A stretch of 64,000 nucleotides of DNA from Dendrocalamus latiflorus (GCA_017311315.1 CM029660.1:9617129-9681128); one strand, 5' to 3'. Positions 23,017 to 33,427 are shown, numbered from the stretch's first letter. Notes: a model not told the origin generated them from the letters alone. Program-made: numbers and translations.

Positions 23017-24178
23017 TCCGTCTAGCCAAGAACCAAACATATTAGAAAAACTAGTCGGTGGTTGAATTCCAAAAGTAACAAGCACAGTGTTGCAAACAAA
23101 TCTCGCAAAATGGCAATCAAAAAACAAATGTTGAATAGTTTCTAAGGAACTACAAAAACAACATTTGACACTTCCTTGCCAATTTCTTTTAGCCAAGTTG
23201 TCTTTAGTGAGAGTGACTCCTTTTTGTAAGTATCATAGGAAAACCTTAATTTTCAATGGTATTTTTAATTTCCATAGAGGATTTTTTTCAGGTATAATTC
23301 CTTGTTGAATCATGGTACTGTACATGGACCGAACTGTGAACAGACCTTTTTTGCTGTGGTTCCAAATAAACACATCCCTCATATTTGTGAGGTTAACCGA
23401 GACCACTTTTGATACTAGATCATACCAGGACACCAAATTTTCGTTTACCAAACCTCTTCTAAATGACACATTAAGTGGTACAGTCCGTAGTACATTTGCC
23501 ACCGTATCATCTTTTCTCCTTACTATTCTATAGAGAGTGGGATATACCTCCTTGAAAGGCATGTCCCCTAACCAAGCATCCTCCCAAAATCTAGTTTGTT
23601 CCCCATTTTGCACTTCGAATTTTCCACCGACCAAAAAATCATCCTTGACCTTCAAAAGGCCACTCCAAAAATGAGAGTCTCCTTGCCTGTATTGCACTTG
23701 TGTCAGAGATTTGTTAGACAAGTATTTCTTTCTTAGAAGATTTTGCCAAACCCCGTTCTCGTTAATGAGCTTAAACAACCATTTGCTCAACAAACACCTA
23801 TTTTGGATGTCTAGACTTTGTATGCCGAGGCCTCCTAAGTCTTTAGGCGTACATAGTACACTCCACCTAGCAAGCCTATATTTCTTCTTGTGCTCATCGC
23901 ATTGCCAGAAAAAACGCGAGCGATAGTAATCTAATTTTTGAAGGACTCCTCTAGGGACTTCAAAAAAAAGATAACATAAACATAGTCAAACTCGTTAGCA
24001 CCGAGTTAATCAAAACAAGTCTCCCTCCGACCGAAAGTAATTTTCCTTTCCAACTAGCGAGTTTTTTCTGGAACTTCTCTTCAATAGCGGCCCAATCCTT
24101 GTTCGATAATTTTGTATAATTCATGGGTATACCTAGATACCTGAAAGGAAGACCCCCGACTTACACCCAAAAAGTTGT
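23017..24178 (-). pseudogene. LINE ORF2 reverse transcriptase C-terminal region and zf-RVT domain (5' part)
   Basis: Minus-strand frame with thumb/connection features (RSRFFWQCDEHKKKY, GGLGIQSLDIQNRCLLSKW) followed by a zf-RVT-type zinc-binding segment (LWKLKIPLKIKVF, then CCFCSSLETIQHLFFDC). The catalytic YADD region is absent because the copy is 5'-truncated near 24178. One in-frame TGA at 23233-23235 sits where the family has Trp, between KVFL and YLQK. The reading continues at 11687 across the copia insertion. It is a dead copy. Confidence 0.82.
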
Positions 24179-24327
24179 ACACTGCAATTTTAGGTGGCTA
24201 AGAGTGCAACTTCAGGAGAGGATGAATTAATATACTGTAAGTTTAGATGACTAAGAGTGTAACTTCAAGTGACTGAGAAATAAAAAAAAATTCAGTCGAC
24301 TGTGCAATAGCAAAATTGATAGGATAA

Positions 24328-25776
24328 ACAACTTACTACATGAATCCTACACTACAGTAAATTATTCATTGGCGCGGGAAAGAATATGGAGCTGCAGATT
24401 ACTTTTTTTTTTTCTTTGCGATGCCAAGAAGATCCACTTGCACACATACTGCTGAGCATACATACGCACACGCAAATACCGTCTCGGGCCTCGCGGCCGC
24501 CGATGCAGAGCGGCAGGGTGTTCGTTTACGGTACAAACGATTAAACGAATACGCCTTGTTTGACAAGTGTCGGTTGGGCAGAGAATAGGCAGGCAGGGAG
24601 ACGGCGTCGGGCGCCCGGACAGGAACGCGCGAGCCCAAAGGAAAGAAAGCCCAGAAAAGGGGAAGCCTAAGAGGCGTACGAAAGAGACGCAGAGACGAGA
24701 TCGGCCCATGATTCTCGCACAAGAAGAGATAAGCAGAAGAAACAGAATTAAAAAAAAAAGAAGTACCCAAAACCCTACGTGCCTGTCAGACCAGCTTACT
24801 CAACCGCCGGCCTGCACGTTACAAGGCCTGCGGCCCGGTTGAGCTAACTACCCGGGCTATGCGTGCTGAGCTTGGGCTCAGTTTCTTTGCCACCGGCGAC
24901 CGAATCCGCCTTAGATCGCCAGTGGCTCACGGCGCGACACCACACATGCACGTGCGTCCGCCGAAACGGTGACGCTGCCATGCAATGGAACAAATATCGG
25001 ATATAAATATGAATTAGACAAATATTAAATACGAATTCGAATTGAATATTTACTTAATTCGGTCGGATCCAGATATTCTCATAACTTATGTAGTATGAAG
25101 AAATTAATGATATTTTATTCTCGTACAATTACGCTTAATCATTCTGATTCATTTACTTCATCTAAAGAAACACGAATCACATTCAATTAAAAAACTTATC
25201 CAACTAATTAGTTGTATTGTAATAAAATATGTATATTGCTTCGTCGAATACGAATACAGATACGGATAGTCCAGATAAAATAACATTTCGGATGGTAAAA
25301 GTCTATACCATATTCGTATCTATATTTTTATGCGAATTCAAATATGAATAGGATAAAAATTGTTAATCGTTATACCATATTCGCATCCTATGGGATACAG
25401 TAACAGAATAATACGGATAATTCATATCCACTTTTCACCCTTAGGTGTATCCGTGCGCACCTCACGTGGGCTCTAGATGTACTTATACTGCATCGTAAAG
25501 GAGTTCTTTTATCCTAATTGTACGCGGCAGTTTACATCAGGCCTCTATTTTTAGCCAATGGCGGAGCCACCGCCTGGGCTTGTTGGTAAAAATATAGTAG
25601 AATTTCTCTATAATCGATACGGTCAAAGATAATATTATCTCAGATAAACGCTCGCTGTAATTTAGCTTGCCCAGGTACTAAAAAATTCCTACCTTCTCCA
25701 CTATTCTCAACCACTCACTCCATGTAAGGGCATACACGGTGCTTAATCGGACGTCTCGCAAATACACGTAGGATTG
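24328..25776. other. No gene recognised; AT-rich repetitive stretch
   Basis: 24370-24980 is moderately GC-rich with open frames on both strands but no recognisable domain. 24990-25440 is AT-rich with recurring CGAATACGAATAC/GATACGGATA text, in the style of ancient hAT- or LTR-derived repeats. A second TGGCGGAGCCACC end-like motif occurs at about 25558 without a visible partner. Confidence 0.4.
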
Positions 25777-25784
25777 GATGTCAC

Positions 25785-25940
25785 CAATGGCAGAGGGAGG
25801 CTTTTCCTATGGGGTCAATTGACCCCACAGGTTTTTGCAAAATACATTTATTTCTATTGATAATTTCATAGAAATTCACATAATTTTAGAGATTTTAAAT
25901 GGATTGACCCTACAGGGTTTCGATTCTAGCTACGCCACTG
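25785..25940. mobile_element. hAT-type MITE, 156 bp
   Basis: Ends CAATGGCAGAG and, on the complement of the right end, CAGTGGCGTAG form short imperfect inverted repeats. An 8-bp target duplication (GATGTCAC at 25777-25784, AATGTCAC at 25941-25948, 7 of 8 matching) fits hAT insertion. Mirror GGGTCAATTGACCCC and GATTGACCCTACAGGG segments lie near the two ends. No coding capacity. Confidence 0.68.
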
Positions 25941-25948
25941 AATGTCAC

Positions 25949-27654
25949 CATAGAGAGAAGGAGAGAAGTGGTGGTTTGCAAAGTGTTAGTGTAGCCTCCA
26001 TTCCTCCAAAGGTATTGATGGCTTGAGAGAGAAAATAGAGTGGTATAGAAGAAAGGACATGGTAAGAGAGAGAGAGAGAGGAACCTATATGCATGTCATG
26101 GTGACACCGAAGGACTCAGTGTGCTAGGGAGACAAAGACGGTGGCCAGAACGACGGTGGTGAATGGATCTGCATGGAGGCGGCCAGATTCGCTCGGTAGA
26201 ATAATGTGATGACAAGGAGAGGATGGAGGTAGATGACGATGAGTGATGAATGGGAGAGCAGGGAGATCAGCAACATCGGGGCTAGGCTGCAACGTCGACG
26301 TGGGTGACAAGGGGGACCTAATGGTTAAATGGCCCACAAGTGCATAGTATCGTTGCCAGTAGCCATTTTCAATAAGTATCATATCCACGAGGAGTGATAG
26401 GTTTTCTAATGTAAAAGTCTACTCTTAATATTAAATAAAAAAGAATTAATTGGCTAATAGTAATAAATTACATAAATATAAATTATATAAATATAATAAT
26501 TAAAGGAGTTCTTGAGGCATCGGTTCTCCACTAGTAGAATTTAGAGGGTCAATGGGTACCACTGTGGGGTTCTTACTATTTTTATGTGGGTGGAACCAAA
26601 GATGAATATATATGTCAAACACATCCTTTATAAGCCCCACTCGCAAGTACCACAGCAATAATACAAGACAGATTTAAGGAAGTCCTTGTCATGGACCCTC
26701 GACTATAGTCTTAGATGGATGGGCCTCCGTCATTCCCCCTCATCAACGATATAAAGAATTAGATATGGCTTGTCACCCTTTTACCTTTCATTCCCATCTC
26801 ATCTAATGGTGCTATCCTCCGTGTCCTGCAAGGACAATTGGTGCATAGTTGACATTCATACAACCATCATGAAGAATATCATCTGTAGAAGGAATCGTTC
26901 AATGGATGCGCATGCCAAGTCTTCGAGATGATCTAAAATAGTTTATGGCTAAATCCTATGAAAATATATAGTGGAATGAATTATCCAGAGGTGGAAGAAG
27001 GTGTTGGATGCGTTCTTCCCCTCTAGGCATTGGTGGTGACTATACCAATCTCTGTATGTCATATGTTGCTTTGATCCCTTAGTGACATAGTATTTATAGT
27101 ATTGCGAAGCCTCCGTGCGGAATTAAGGGCTGGGATCACCACCATTGCGATCTGTTTGATGAGGAGAACCACTTGGAGGGTGATACGGTCACCAACGAGC
27201 AATTTCTTTTGTTGGGTTTCTCTTGACTTTGGGATTCATGTGGTGCAATTGGTTGCCTCAGAACATCTTTCAAAAAATATGGGATCCTTCTAGATTCATA
27301 AAGATGCAAAATAACAATAATAAATATGCATACAAAATACACGCATCAGAAGCTAGGTGAGTGGCGCCACCGGATCCACGCGAGACAAGGGTTGCGGTGG
27401 TGGGGTGATGCGTGGTTGACAACAAGGGCAATAAGAGCGGTCTCCGGCACTCGTGGGGTGGGTTGGGTTGGCGAATGGAGGGCTCATGTCGTGAGAAAGA
27501 TTGTTGGATGGGTTGAGTGGTGGGAAAGTGATAGAGGAGAGGGGATATGGATTATTATGTAATTTATTGACCTTTTTAGGGTTTCTTATGTAAAATTTTA
27601 GCCTCATGTATAAATTGCAATGAGGTAGGCGCTAGAAAATGTCGAGGGCTGAAA
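25949..27654. other. No gene recognised; contains an (AG)n microsatellite
   Basis: Upstream flank of the tetraspanin gene. A short GA repeat at about 26066-26081. Open frames on both strands at 26116-26388 and 27102-27607 show no protein-like pattern or family motif. Confidence 0.4.
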
Positions 27655-27661
27655 TATAAAT
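27655..27661 (+). promoter_or_regulatory. Candidate TATA box of the tetraspanin gene
   Basis: TATAAAT about 225 bp upstream of the start codon, followed by a pyrimidine- and A-rich leader. This would give a 5' UTR of roughly 195 nt. It is the best match in the proximal upstream region, not verified by transcript data. Confidence 0.5.
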
Positions 27662-27884
27662 CCCCGCCTGCAAGGCAACTCGCTTCTTCCTTACGACTCC
27701 CCAAAGAAAGATAAGCCTCCTTTCACCACCTCACCAAGAACGCCAAGAAATCCCCTCAAAAAAAGAAAAGAAAGAAACCAAGAAACCTAGGTCGGTCACA
27801 CTCCTCATAACACTCCCACATCGCACTCTCGCACACGCTCGAGCACGCGCAGAGATCGATCCGATCCGCCGCGCGCGGCCTGCC

Positions 27885-28651
27885 ATGGCGGTGAGCAACA
27901 ACATCACGGCGTGCCTAAACTTCCTAGCCCTGGTCTGCGCCGTCCACGTCATTGTCACCGGCATCTGGTTCGCCTCCAAGCAAGGGGAGGAGTGCGCTCG
28001 CCTGGCGCGCTGGCCGGTCGCCATCCTCGGCGGCCTCCTCCTCCTCGTCGCCCTCGCCGGCTCCGTCGGCGCCTACTGGAACCGCCAGGGCCTCCTCGCC
28101 GCCTACCTCTTCACCATGGCCGCCCTCATCATGCTCCTCCGTGCCCTCCTCGTCTTCGCCTTCGCCGTCACCCGCGGCTCCGGGGCCTACCCGGTGCCCG
28201 GCCGCGCCTACGACGATTACCGCCTCGACGGCTTCTCCATGTGGCTGCGTGTCTACGTCGCCGACGACCCGCGCCGGTGGGAGGGGATCAGGGCCTGCCT
28301 CGCCGCCTCCGACACTTGCAGGAAGCTCGCGCAGGAGAGCGCCTTCATCACACCGGAATCGGATTCTCTACAGTCGCTTACGGCGAATGTAGAGAGAAGT
28401 CGAATCTGAGCCGTCCGATCGAAAAAGAACAGAACAGATCGATTCTGCTACAGTAAAATTTACTGTAGCTACAGTAAAATTTTACTGTAGCTACAGTAAA
28501 TTTTACTGTAGCAATCGATCTTGACCGTTCTTTTTCCAATCGGACGGCTCAGATTCCCGACTTCTCTCTACATTCGCCGGATCCGACTGCAGAGAATCTC
28601 ATTTCCATCACACCCGAGCAGTTCTATCAGTCCGACCTCTCGCCGCTCCAG
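27885..28651 (+). CDS. Tetraspanin exon 1 (with MITE insertion)
   Basis: Starts at ATG in GCCATGGCGGTG, a good plant start context, and is strongly GC-rich at third positions. The host-coding parts are 27885-28354 and 28615-28651. The second part resumes the frame with EQFYQSDLSPLQ before the donor at 28652. Confidence 0.88.
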
Positions 28652-31600
28652 GTAGGAATTACCGTTAACCTTCGTGACTAATCACATAGATTAATTAACC
28701 ACATTGTTTTATTAACCGGTAATTAGGCACTGTTAACTTGGTGGTTTAAGTTTAATCTACTTAGGCACCACTTATTTTGGTTTGAGGTTCTGTCTTCTGT
28801 TTTATTTTTTATTATTCATAAATTTTGTCTTTTTTTAGGTTTTTTAGGCTTTTTTATCGGTTCTTTTTCGGTATTCGTTTGCATTGTTCGTATTTGTATT
28901 ATCCGTGATAGGTTAATCTGTTTATTCTATTTAAATTTTTTTAAAATTTTAATTATATCAAATAAGCTAACTTTAGCTATAGCATAATTTTAATCAATGT
29001 AATTTTAGATATAAACTGCTATATTTCGGTCAAAATGAGCAACGCCTTGTTAGTTTAAGATGACGAATGTGCGTAGACTTCTAGTCTAAAGTGGCTGCTC
29101 CTAGTAGTAGTAGCTAGTAGCCTAGTACTGGTTGGCAAGAGGAATCAAGGAACAATTTTGTGGGGTCAAGGAAAGAAAGTAGGGTTAAATTATCTCCCAA
29201 CAGGTTACATCCATCCACTGCGTTGTGGGCCATGCACTTTTTTTCTGGTGTGCAAATGGTCTAAAGAGGAATCCATTGAAGGAAATGTGGTGATTTGTGG
29301 GTTTAACAGCGTGCAAGTGGGTCCATGCATCCATGGAACTGAACTTGTAGAAGAAAGAGTGATCATCTGATTGTGTGCGTGAGAAGTGACATGGGCATGT
29401 GGGCCGGCGCATGGAAGCACGTAACTGCTTTTCAGAATCGTAAAACTAGTTTAGCAGTCCTGCGATAGTGCAATAACCAAAGCATGGCCCAGTGTGCTGT
29501 GCGGACTAGCTCACATGCACGCATTCTTGTCTCCTTGCGTAACGGCCTTGTTCTTTTGCCTCTCTTAAAATAATTTTTGAAGTGAATTTTTAAAACAACC
29601 TTTTCAACCTAAAGCAGTGTGTTGTTTATATCAGTGTCTCTTTTATCCACTATTATTTTAAAAAATACGGATAAAAACTATTTAAAAAAAGCAGCCCGCT
29701 ACGCTAGTAAAAAAACATTTTCCTCTTTAGCCCTGCCACTCTATATGTCTGATGTCAAAGCGATAGAGAATGTAAAGTATAAAATATTTCTTTCAATTTT
29801 TCACGATAATTGTTATAATATTTAATTAAATCTCTAGTTATAGTTTGCCTATATACAACTCTAAATCTAGGGTTATGAGTAGTCCTAATATATTTTTGAA
29901 AAGCATCAGACTCACTAAAATTTAAAGATAAATCTTGATAAGCAATTAATCTACAAAGAGATTCACGGGCTATCTCTGGGTTGTATTCCCAAGTACATAT
30001 TGAGCCGTCGTGGTTGTACTGCAGCTACATCTAGCGCATTTGTAATCCTTTGCCTTCTTTTGTAGCTTACAGCGTGCCGTTTCAGGTGACCCATCCCACC
30101 TAAAGATTTTATAGATAATTCGATACCATAAATTTCACAAACAACATACGTTACCAAATTCCCATCATCGTCGGTATCGAACTTTTTGTCGAAATCGTTC
30201 CAGACTCCTAATGTAGTAGCTTTTGTTCTTTTTGCACCCATACTCTGGGTTGTGAATGCACTCGTTGAACCTGCAGAAGATGGATCCAACGACGCTTCTT
30301 TTAGCTGTACAGTTTGTTGTGGATGCCCACCTTCCGCGGATGGATGTGTCTCTTGAAAGGATTGCATATCTTCCGCCGTAAGGCCGAATTCGGAGAATTG
30401 GAAATCGTAGTTCTCCATTGAATCAACTGTAAATTTATATAGTAAAGTACAATTAACTTACTATTGAATCAACAAATAATAACACTAATTTTCTGAATTT
30501 CACACTAATTTCTCACTAATTTTGCCAAATTTGCGCAAACATAACTGGATTTTTCACAGCTAAACAAAGAGATGAGAGTGAGGTCTGAGGTGTGGAGAAT
30601 GGAGGCCGGATGGCCCCTATTTATAGGGAAAAAAACTCGATATTTTTTTAAATTTTTTGCTATTTTTTCTTTTTTACCCCTAATGGTAAAAAGGTAAAAA
30701 ACGACTATTTTCACAGGCCCATTTACGCCCGTTAGAGCTAGGCTAGGCCGTTCCGTGTAGTGCCGCCCCCCTTGGCCCAGGCATGGCACGGTCCACCAGG
30801 CCATGCCGGCACGGCCCACGAGCTAGACGGGTCGTGTGGTGCTTGGACGGGGCCAACAATGATGGGCCACGGGCCGGCACGCCAAGGCCCGGCCCATTAG
30901 GCACCTCTACTGAATACAGTGTCTTTTGTTAATAGACTAGTAGGAGAATTGCATGATATATGATAAAGCAGAAGAAAACAAAGGAAAAAGGAACAAGACA
31001 CTCGCCCTACCGGGAAACTCCACAGGCAAGCGGCCACTGGCACCATGTCGTACAACTCTCACACAGCACACACCATGCAGCTAAGGGAAGAAACAAGCAC
31101 CCCACCTTCCCACACGCTAAAGCTACTGACTGAAAATCAAGTTAGATGCAGCAGAGAGCAGACCACATTGCACAAAGCTTGAGAGAAAAGAATAGAAGCA
31201 AAGTCAAGGCGACCCAAAGCTTCACCATGATTGAAGAACTATGGTAAGCACTATACACTAGCAGGACAATCAACAGATAACTTCAGAATGAAGATGGCGA
31301 GAAAGCGGCCCTTTCGCTTAGTTGACGATGGTGGGCGACATGCTAAAGAGCCGAAAAGATCTGACACCACTCCCCCTTCTTCCACACGGCTGGCACCATT
31401 CTCCCACATGGCTCGCCAACGGTGGCATGTTTGGTCATGAGATTGAAACCAGAATCACTGAAAAACGGGGCCTCCAAAGTAGTGCTCCTACTCAGAACAA
31501 TAACTCAAATGGCGGGACACCTAACACTTGGGGTCTCTTTAATCAATTGGCTCAGTACTCATGGTGAGGGTTCCCAACAACAATAGCAAGGATAAGCCTT

Positions 31601-32610
31601 GACCACGAGCCTGCCGGAGTGGTAGGGGGCTGCTTTAGGTCTGGCAGTGAGAACAGAATCCCGGCAACAACGAAGTATCGGTGGAATCCATGCCTTCTGC
31701 GAGTAGGCCGATCGGCGGAGGACTCTCGAATGATGACAAACGAGGTAAAAGAGAGGACGTAGACTCCTGGTTAGGGGCAATGGCGGGCTACGACTTCGGC
31801 AGCGGGGCAAACTCCTGTGCGACGATGAATGGCAGTAGAAGATTGGAGACGGTTGGAGGGGCCAGCGCTGGCGGTGGCTGTAGAAGGCAAGCGGGGTCTG
31901 GGTGCTTTCTTTGCCGACGGCGGGCTCACAATTAGATCCAGCGACGCCCTCTCCGCGACACGGCTCGGTTGGGTGGGGATGGGAGCGACGCCGGGGCCTT
32001 GCAGCCGATGTTGTTGATTCTCCAGCGGGCCGATGCTGGGGTATGTTGACTGCTGCACACAGGACCGACGAACGCAAGCATCCCCGGCCGCCGTTCTTTA
32101 TCTCCTTGAGCTTGTACTCCTCAAAATGGGGTCCTTGTAGAAGCGGAATGGGTTGAAGGCGTAGACGGGGTACTCTTCATGCACGACGCGCTGGCCGGGC
32201 AGCAACAGGAAGTCGCGCCGGTGTCGTTCCAAATCCTGGAAAGCGGTTGCAATTATACATTGCCATGTCCAAATTAATTAACTGCGTGCCTTTCACAGTC
32301 CGGGTGCTGCAAGCCGCCGACGGTGTGCGGGTACGCGTACGTGAGCCCGACGGTGTGGACGAACCCGGCGAACCCGGCGGCCGACCCGGACTGCGGCGCG
32401 TGGAGCAACGACCCCGGCCAGCTCTGCTACAATTGCGGCTCCTGCAAGGCCGGCATGCTGGGCACCCTGCGCGAGCAGTGGCGCAAGGCCAACGTCGCGC
32501 TCGTCGTCGCCACCGTCGCGCTCATCTTCGTCTACGTCATCGGCTGCAGTGCCTTCAAGAACGCCCAGACTGAGGACCTCTTCCGCCGCTACAAGTGGGG
32601 CAACGTCTGA
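27885..32610 (+). CDS. Tetraspanin family membrane protein, two exons, exon 1 disrupted by a MITE
   Basis: Exon 1 27885-28651, exon 2 32299-32610 (donor CAG|GT, acceptor CACAG). Leaving out the MITE and one copy of its target duplication, the coding length is 819 nt (272 codons plus stop), normal for plant tetraspanins, which usually have two exons. TM1 is about residues 9-29, TM2 44-64 and TM3 72-95. The large extracellular loop carries the plant hallmark GCCKPP at the start of exon 2 plus further Cys residues (PDCGAWSND, CYNCGSCK). TM4 (VALVVATVALIFVYVIG) precedes a short cytosolic tail. Tetraspanins organise membrane microdomains with partner proteins. As it stands, the reading frame enters the MITE in codon 157 and stops at 28407-28409, predicting a product of about 174 aa without half the loop or TM4. 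Unless the MITE is spliced out, this allele is non-functional. Confidence 0.88.
28355..28605. mobile_element. Mutator-type MITE (251 bp) inserted in tetraspanin coding sequence
   Basis: A perfect 9-bp duplication CATCACACC flanks it (28346-28354 and 28606-28614), as for Mutator-like elements. Long inverted repeats of about 65-70 bp: the left arm GATTCTCTACAGTCG ... CGAATGTAGAGAGAAGTCG ... TCTGAGCCGTCCGAT recurs inverted on the right with few changes. The centre (about 28446-28520) is a run of self-complementary GCTACAGTAAAATTTACTGTAGC-like units, so an RNA copy would fold into a near-complete hairpin. No coding capacity. Insert plus duplication is 260 nt, not a multiple of three. Confidence 0.93.
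29700..30909 (-). mobile_element. Truncated hAT transposon, minus strand
   Basis: The right end on the minus strand reads TAGAGGTGCCTAATGGGCCG followed by GGCC-rich subterminal repeats, a common hAT terminus in grasses. It is followed by decayed transposase coding sequence. The other terminus and an 8-bp target duplication were not found, so the left limit is approximate. Confidence 0.65.
29740..30418 (-). pseudogene. hAT transposase N-terminal fragment (BED zinc finger region)
   Basis: From the ATG at 30416-30418, an acidic/Gln-rich leader is followed by a BED-finger-like segment: WNDFDKKFD, VVCEIYG (the second Cys of the usual CxxC is Tyr) and GHLKRHAVSY. A one-base frame change near 29965 leads into the next segment, on the minus strand ARESLCRLIAYQDLSLNFSE and RTTHNPRFRVV, matching the start of the hAT transposase core. 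The catalytic and dimerisation regions are missing. Non-functional. Confidence 0.7.
32040..32235 (-). pseudogene. Chlorophyll a/b-binding protein-like gene fragment
   Basis: On the minus strand: EEYPVYAFNPFRFYKDP, then after a one-base frame change FEEYKLKEIKNG, then after a further small indel MLAFVG. The order 'FNP...KDP..FEEYK.KEIKNGR.AMLAFVG' is the third-helix signature of light-harvesting proteins, closest in my judgement to Lhca-type proteins. It is a fragment of at most 60 residues with frameshifts and no start or stop, so it is not a gene. Its position in the tetraspanin intron suggests capture by a transposon, but I found no clear element ends. Confidence 0.55.
32299..32610 (+). CDS. 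Tetraspanin exon 2
   Basis: 103 codons plus TGA, phase 0 with exon 1. It encodes SGCCKPPTVCGYAYVSPTVW, the Cys-rich rest of the extracellular loop, TM4 and the tail ending YKWGNV. The frame is intact. Confidence 0.9.
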   Translation, partial: SGCCKPPTVCGYAYVSPTVWTNPANPAADPDCGAWSNDPGQLCYNCGSCKAGMLGTLREQWRKANVALVVATVALIFVYVIGCSAFKNAQTEDLFRRYKWGNV

Positions 32611-32996
32611 CGACTCTCTGATCTAGCTACTTGGCTAGCACGAGCCCAAGTATATACATACTTTGCCTGATGCCAATTGTCAATTGGTTCAGTGCTACCA
32701 GTATCTGTATGCGGATGTGATGTTGTGTAAATTATGTAGTGATGTTCTATACTACTTATTAGGTGAGAGTTTTGTTTGCCTGCCAGACTTGGTACAGTAG
32801 CTAGTTCTGTAGCTAGACAGCATAGCTGCTTATGCATGTAATGCAGTTATGTGGTTGGAGATTTTTCCTTTTCAGGTTGGTCAATGCCAATGTCTATCCC
32901 TGAAAATTTTCCTATGGAAATGCACTGTTGTAGTAGGATTTGGTGCTCCAAATATTCTGTAGAACCGACAAGGCCACGAGATGGGTCTGTGCTTAG
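32611..32996 (+). other. Tetraspanin 3' flank / probable 3' UTR
   Basis: Non-coding sequence after the stop. T-rich stretches around 32690-32760 are in the expected position for 3'-end formation; no single poly(A) signal could be chosen. Open frames here on the minus strand are shadows. Confidence 0.5.
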
Positions 32997-33004
32997 ATCA
33001 CTCT

Positions 33005-33427
33005 TAGGCCTGGGCAAAATACCCGCTACCTGTTATCCGTACCCGAATTACCCGGACCCGAACCCGAAATACCCGAACCCGAGGTACCCGATCCCAAATT
33101 CGGATAGCGATTCTGATTACCCGAAATTAGTTTGGGTAGTTCGGGTAATATCCCCCAGTACCCGAACTACCCGAATTACCCGAATTGTCTGTAAATTACC
33201 CGAATTGTCGGGAAATTGTCTGTAAATTACCCGAATTGTCGGGAAATCAGCTGGTTTTCTGTAAATTCGGGTATATCGGGTATACCCGAACCCGAATTAT
33301 CGGGTATCTGAAATTGCGGGTAGTGTTTTTTGGGGCTAATATCGGGTAGCAGTTTTCATTACCCGAATTTCGAATTACCCGAACTACCCGACCTGAAAAA
33401 TTCGGGTAACCCGAACGCCCAGGCCTA
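33005..33427. mobile_element. hAT-type MITE, 423 bp, full of ACCCGAA repeats
   Basis: Inverted ends TAGGCCTGGGC on both sides (33005-33015 and the complement of 33417-33427). An 8-bp target duplication ATCACTCT / ATCACTCC (32997-33004, 33428-33435; 7 of 8) fits hAT. The interior consists largely of TACCCGAA/TTCGGGTA units in both orientations, including direct repeats of ATTACCCGAATTGTC near 33170-33245. No coding capacity. Confidence 0.85.

Larger units (their letters stand above)
11236..24178 (-). mobile_element. 5'-truncated LINE, minus strand, split by a copia element
   Basis: The LINE occupies 11236-11687 and 23017-24178. A 13-bp duplication ACACTGCAATTTT flanks it (11223-11235 and 24179-24191). 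Poly-T directly inside the left copy is the poly(A) tail of a minus-strand element, and the following 90 bp have the usual grass LINE 3'-end style. The 5' end at 24178 falls inside the reverse-transcriptase ORF, so the copy was truncated on insertion. The copia element at 11688-23011 entered it later. Confidence 0.85.
11167..24318. mobile_element. Mutator-type MITE split by a LINE (outermost layer of a three-level nest)
   Basis: Two arms, 11167-11235 and 24192-24318, together about 196 bp. Subterminal inverted repeats match at 17 of 18 positions: CTATTGCACAGGCGACTG at 11175-11192 and the complement of 24293-24310. A perfect 9-bp duplication ATAGGATAA flanks the arms (11158-11166 and 24319-24327), the length typical of Mutator-like transposition. 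No coding capacity. Everything between the arms is later insertion. The outermost few bases of the two ends match poorly, so the termini could be off by a few bases. Confidence 0.72.
28652..32298 (+). other. Tetraspanin intron 1, enlarged by insertions
   Basis: 3647 bp between donor GTAGGAAT and acceptor TTTCACAG. It contains a truncated hAT transposon (about 29700-30909) and a light-harvesting-like gene fragment near its 3' end (32040-32235). 28652-29700 is AT-rich without recognised genes. 30910-32040 has open frames on both strands without recognisable domains and may be part of a further inserted element. Confidence 0.85.

Noticed and set aside
27911..28456. Arg/Pro-rich and Ser/Ala-rich open frames (27911-28456 and 27952-28392) overlapping the tetraspanin
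   Set aside because: They are out-of-frame shadows of the GC-rich tetraspanin exon; composition is dominated by codon bias of the real frame.
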